From NCBI GenBank assembly GCA_003452695.1, contig DMNP01000201.1:1972-9243 (forward strand): DNA of 7,272 nt, given 5' to 3'. The DNA comes from Eggerthellaceae bacterium. GTDB taxonomy: Bacteria > Actinomycetota > Coriobacteriia > Coriobacteriales > Eggerthellaceae. The position numbers and the translations under genes are program-made. Shown here piece after piece: positions 6,126 to 7,272 of the stretch (within the stretch, counting starts at the first letter, position 1; the number at the start of each line of letters is the position of its first letter). A model generated the notes under the pieces. The model did no database searches and had not been told where the DNA came from. It worked only from the letters and a program-made list of their open reading frames with translations.

Positions 6126-6142
6126 TCCGACCTGCTATTTAG

Positions 6143-6187
6143 TGGTGGGTATTACGAGATTTGAACTTGTGGCCTCTTCCGTGTCAG
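6143..6187 (-). pseudogene. tRNA-Val 3'-half fragment (attachment-site-like remnant)
   Basis: Read on the minus strand, the 45 nt run from the first base of the anticodon loop (CTGACAC, 6187-6181) through the variable loop and T arm to an encoded CCA (6145-6143). The first 25 nt (6187-6163) are identical to 7248-7272 of the tRNA-Val(GAC) gene at the window end. The sequence before CTGACAC is unrelated to tRNA, so no 5' half exists. Against the intact gene's 5' strands, the fragment would leave an A/C mismatch in the T stem (A51-C63) and a C/A mismatch in the acceptor (position 4-69), so it is not simply a perfect copy. The break at the anticodon loop is typical for recombination by tRNA-targeting tyrosine integrases. 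Confidence 0.85.
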
Positions 6188-6191
6188 CTGA

Positions 6192-6211
6192 TGCGGATAA
6201 GTGCGGATAAG
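6192..6211. repeat. Tandem 10-bp direct repeat beside the tRNA fragment
   Basis: TGCGGATAAG occurs twice head to tail (6192-6201 and 6202-6211), 4 bp from the break point of the tRNA-Val fragment. Integrase arm-type sites are often short direct repeats near att cores, so a leftover binding site is possible; a chance duplication is the alternative. Confidence 0.45.
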
Positions 6212-6238
6212 CGCGAAACAGAAGAAGCAGGTCGACCG

Positions 6239-6544
6239 TCAGGCCTGCAGGGACCGTCCGTTTGTTCCCTTCGGCACAAATTCCACTTTGAGTGTGTACC
6301 CCAATCCGTTAGCAAGGCGCTGAAGCAGCTTCACGGACGGGTTCCGGGTTCCGTTTTCGAGCTTGCTGATCTCCGCCTGCGCAATGCCCGTGAGCTCCGC
6401 TACCTGTTCCTGTGTTAGGTTCCGCTCAGCCCTCGCGTCGGCGATAGCCCTCATAACAGCCAGTTCAGGCTGTATCTCCTCATACGCCCGCGCGAACTCG
6501 GGGTCGCGGGCGAGCTCCGCTTTCATCTCCTTGAGCGTGGCCAT
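6239..6544 (-). CDS. XRE-family antitoxin (HigA-like)
   Basis: The 101-aa protein has a Cro/C1-type helix-turn-helix at about 39-82, with LTQEQVAELTGIAQAEISKL (43-62) as the core and N-G-RNPS following. An acidic helical N-terminus (about 4-35) precedes it and a short tail (KVEFVPKG, about 86-93) follows. By family it would neutralise the toxin encoded just upstream and repress the shared promoter by binding the palindromes at 6913-6939. It starts at ATG 6544, one nt after the toxin stop, with AGGAG inside the toxin's last codons 7 nt before the start, so the two are translationally coupled. Its length fits this antitoxin family and no truncation is seen. Confidence 0.9.
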   Translation of the reverse strand: MATLKEMKAELARDPEFARAYEEIQPELAVMRAIADARAERNLTQEQVAELTGIAQAEISKLENGTRNPSVKLLQRLANGLGYTLKVEFVPKGTNGRSLQA

Positions 6545-6545
6545 T

Positions 6546-6896
6546 TTAACGCTCCTCTCGTGCCAGGTAATCCTCGCGTCTTTTCTTTGCGAGAGCTATT
6601 TCCTTCGGTGGCGTTTTCTGTGACTTCTTTACGAAACCGTTCGTTACAACGATAAGCTTTCCCTTGTGGAAGAAATACAGCAACCGGACGATGTCGGTGG
6701 CCACCTTGCAACGCAGCTCGAAGATGCCATCAGAGAGATGCTTGCTGTACGGCTCCCTTAAGGCGTTGCCTTTCTCCGAAAGCACCTCGAGGCTACCGAC
6801 CACTTTCGCCTGAAGCTTACGGTTCTCCAGACCCATGACGAAATCGTAAGCGGGGCTTGAACCGTTTTCGTCTTCATAGAACTCGACTTGAAACAT
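6546..6896 (-). CDS. RelE/HigB-superfamily toxin (phage Gp49-like)
   Basis: The 116-aa protein matches the Gp49/HigB-type toxin pattern: an N-terminal strand with SPAYDFV (14-20), the core GIFELR (57-62), D68-V-R-L-L-Y (68-74), and the C-terminal FVKKSQKTPPKEIALAKKR (88-106), where Lys residues cluster. Family members cut mRNA at the ribosome. The gene is the first of the operon, so the order is toxin before antitoxin, as in higBA. Start ATG 6896 is preceded by AGGAGG (6905-6900) at an unusually short 3-nt spacing, which may limit toxin output. No frameshift or stop interrupts it, so it should be functional. Base composition is more AT-rich than in the c-di-GMP genes. RelE versus HigB naming is uncertain, as is the exact target. 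Confidence 0.9.
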   Translation of the reverse strand: MFQVEFYEDENGSSPAYDFVMGLENRKLQAKVVGSLEVLSEKGNALREPYSKHLSDGIFELRCKVATDIVRLLYFFHKGKLIVVTNGFVKKSQKTPPKEIALAKKRREDYLAREER

Positions 6897-6912
6897 CCAC
6901 CTCCTGCTTGCC

Positions 6913-6945
6913 TCATATAATATGAGATATAACTTATATTGTCAA
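6913..6945 (-). promoter_or_regulatory. Toxin-antitoxin promoter with palindromic operators
   Basis: On the minus strand TTGACA (6945-6940) and TATTAT (6922-6917) are separated by exactly 17 nt, the best promoter in the window. Two palindromes lie over it: TCATATAATATGA (6913-6925) covers the -10 and ATATAACTTATAT (6927-6939) fills the spacer. Each has 6-bp perfect arms around one central base. Their centres are 14 bp apart. This fits autorepression by the HTH antitoxin, alone or with toxin. Confidence 0.8.
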
Positions 6946-7151
6946 GATTACACTGAATACGGACGGAGCGTAAGCAACACGTTGAGCACCCAACTTGCTA
7001 ATCATTTGCTCATGCCGTTAGGACTCGATGCCGCTTACGAACTGGGACCCGAGCTTTTGCTCGCGAATTCCAATCTGCTCAATCGTGTTGCGCTTGCTTT
7101 TGAAAGCCTTTGAAAGCCAACTGTGGGAATGCCATGAAGGAGAAAAATGCT
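6946..7151. other. Gene-poor, AT-richer stretch before tRNA-Val
   Basis: Short open frames exist on both strands (for example 6922-7113 on plus and 7018-7266 on minus), but none has a suitable ribosome-binding site or a family motif that I recognise. The minus frame runs into the tRNA-Val gene, so it is not a gene as it stands; remnants of a disrupted gene are possible. A 10-bp tandem repeat lies at 7099-7118. Confidence 0.4.
7099..7118. repeat. Tandem 10-bp direct repeat
   Basis: TTTGAAAGCC occurs twice head to tail (7099-7108, 7109-7118). It is about 100 bp before tRNA-Val and differs in sequence from the tandem repeat at 6192-6211, though the unit length is the same. Confidence 0.4.
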
Positions 7152-7179
7152 TTGACAGATTGCCGCAATCTGATAGACT
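7152..7179 (+). promoter_or_regulatory. Promoter of tRNA-Val with a palindrome in its spacer
   Basis: TTGACA (7152-7157) is a perfect -35; TAGACT (7174-7179) is an acceptable -10 after 16 nt. The expected start lies some 30 nt before the tRNA. The spacer is nearly filled by an inverted repeat, CAGATTGC (7156-7163) and GCAATCTG (7165-7172) around one C. Confidence 0.65.
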
Positions 7180-7217
7180 AAAACATTGACGACGCGATAG
7201 CAGAGGTCCCAAAGAGC

Positions 7218-7272
7218 GGGCGTTTAGCTCAGGGGGAGAGCGCTTCCCTGACACGGAAGAGGCCACAAGTTC
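7218..7272 (+). tRNA. tRNA-Val (anticodon GAC), 3' part beyond window
   Basis: The acceptor 5' strand is GGGCGTT (7218-7224), then TA, the D stem GCTC (7227-7230) with GAGC (7238-7241), and the anticodon stem CTTCC (7243-7247) with GGAAG (7255-7259). The loop is CTGACAC, giving anticodon GAC at 7250-7252. The window ends in the T loop (TTC). From the anticodon loop on, it is identical to the inverted fragment at 6143-6187, so the gene may be, or have been, an integration target. Confidence 0.93.

Larger units (their letters stand above)
5854..6142. other. Gene-free stretch between the bitopic protein and the tRNA-Val fragment
   Basis: Nothing convincingly coding is seen; the ORFs here are short, lack good ribosome-binding sites and have no recognisable motif. 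Right after the stop codon lie two adjoining perfect palindromes, TTCATATGAA (5866-5875) and AAGCCATGGCTT (5875-5886). Later comes a 7-bp hairpin GACGAAA/TTTCGTC (6109-6125, 3-nt loop) without a T-tract. On the minus strand TGGTATATT (around 5990) resembles an extended -10. The stretch may be decayed sequence at the edge of a former insertion. Confidence 0.4.

Noticed and set aside
7018..7266. 82-aa open frame on the minus strand
   Set aside because: It runs through the tRNA-Val gene and its promoter and has no recognisable family; at most it includes a gene remnant.
1..7272. CRISPR array, insertion sequence or integrase gene
   Set aside because: No spaced repeat array, transposase or recombinase motif is seen on either strand.

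Overview
The window looks like a chromosomal segment of a GC-rich Gram-positive bacterium. My best guess is a Coriobacteriia/Eggerthellaceae-type actinobacterium, based on GC-rich codon choice, CCA-encoding tRNA genes, a TTG start with a strong Shine-Dalgarno, and a membrane-anchored protein with a large extracytoplasmic part. This lineage call is an inference at low to moderate confidence; no marker gene is present.

Layout. 1-66 is the 3' part of tRNA-Leu(GAG), followed by a strong rho-independent terminator (75-106). 107-344 is a gene-free leader rich in inverted repeats. 345-2084 (+) encodes a four-helix membrane protein with a degenerate GGDEF domain and an apparently complete EAL (c-di-GMP phosphodiesterase) domain. 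2319-3335 (+) encodes a membrane diguanylate cyclase with a KdpD/DUF4118-like sensor and an intact GGDEF domain. The two genes therefore form a synthesis/degradation pair for cyclic di-GMP. Convergent to them is a two-gene minus-strand operon: a TerC-family metal transporter (4149-4961, TTG start) and a HAD hydrolase of the REG-2/HDHD3 type (3452-4144), 4 bp apart. Divergent from terC is a bitopic membrane protein of unknown function (5053-5853, +), driven by an extended -10 promoter.

5854-7272 is accessory in character. It holds a non-coding, palindrome-bearing stretch, a 45-nt tRNA-Val 3'-half fragment on the minus strand (6143-6187), and a minus-strand type II toxin-antitoxin operon of HigBA-like layout (6896-6239) with a consensus promoter overlaid by palindromes. 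After an AT-rich gene-poor stretch comes the 5' part of an apparently intact tRNA-Val(GAC) on the plus strand (7218-7272). The fragment and the tRNA share 25 identical bases in inverted orientation, starting exactly at the anticodon loop, which is the usual geometry of a tyrosine-integrase attachment site. No integrase is visible.

The most notable points are the inverted tRNA-Val halves around the toxin-antitoxin module, the multi-hairpin leader in front of the GGDEF-EAL gene, the Asp-to-Asn substitutions in that gene's GGDEF domain, and a near-perfect palindrome filling the spacer of the tRNA-Val promoter.
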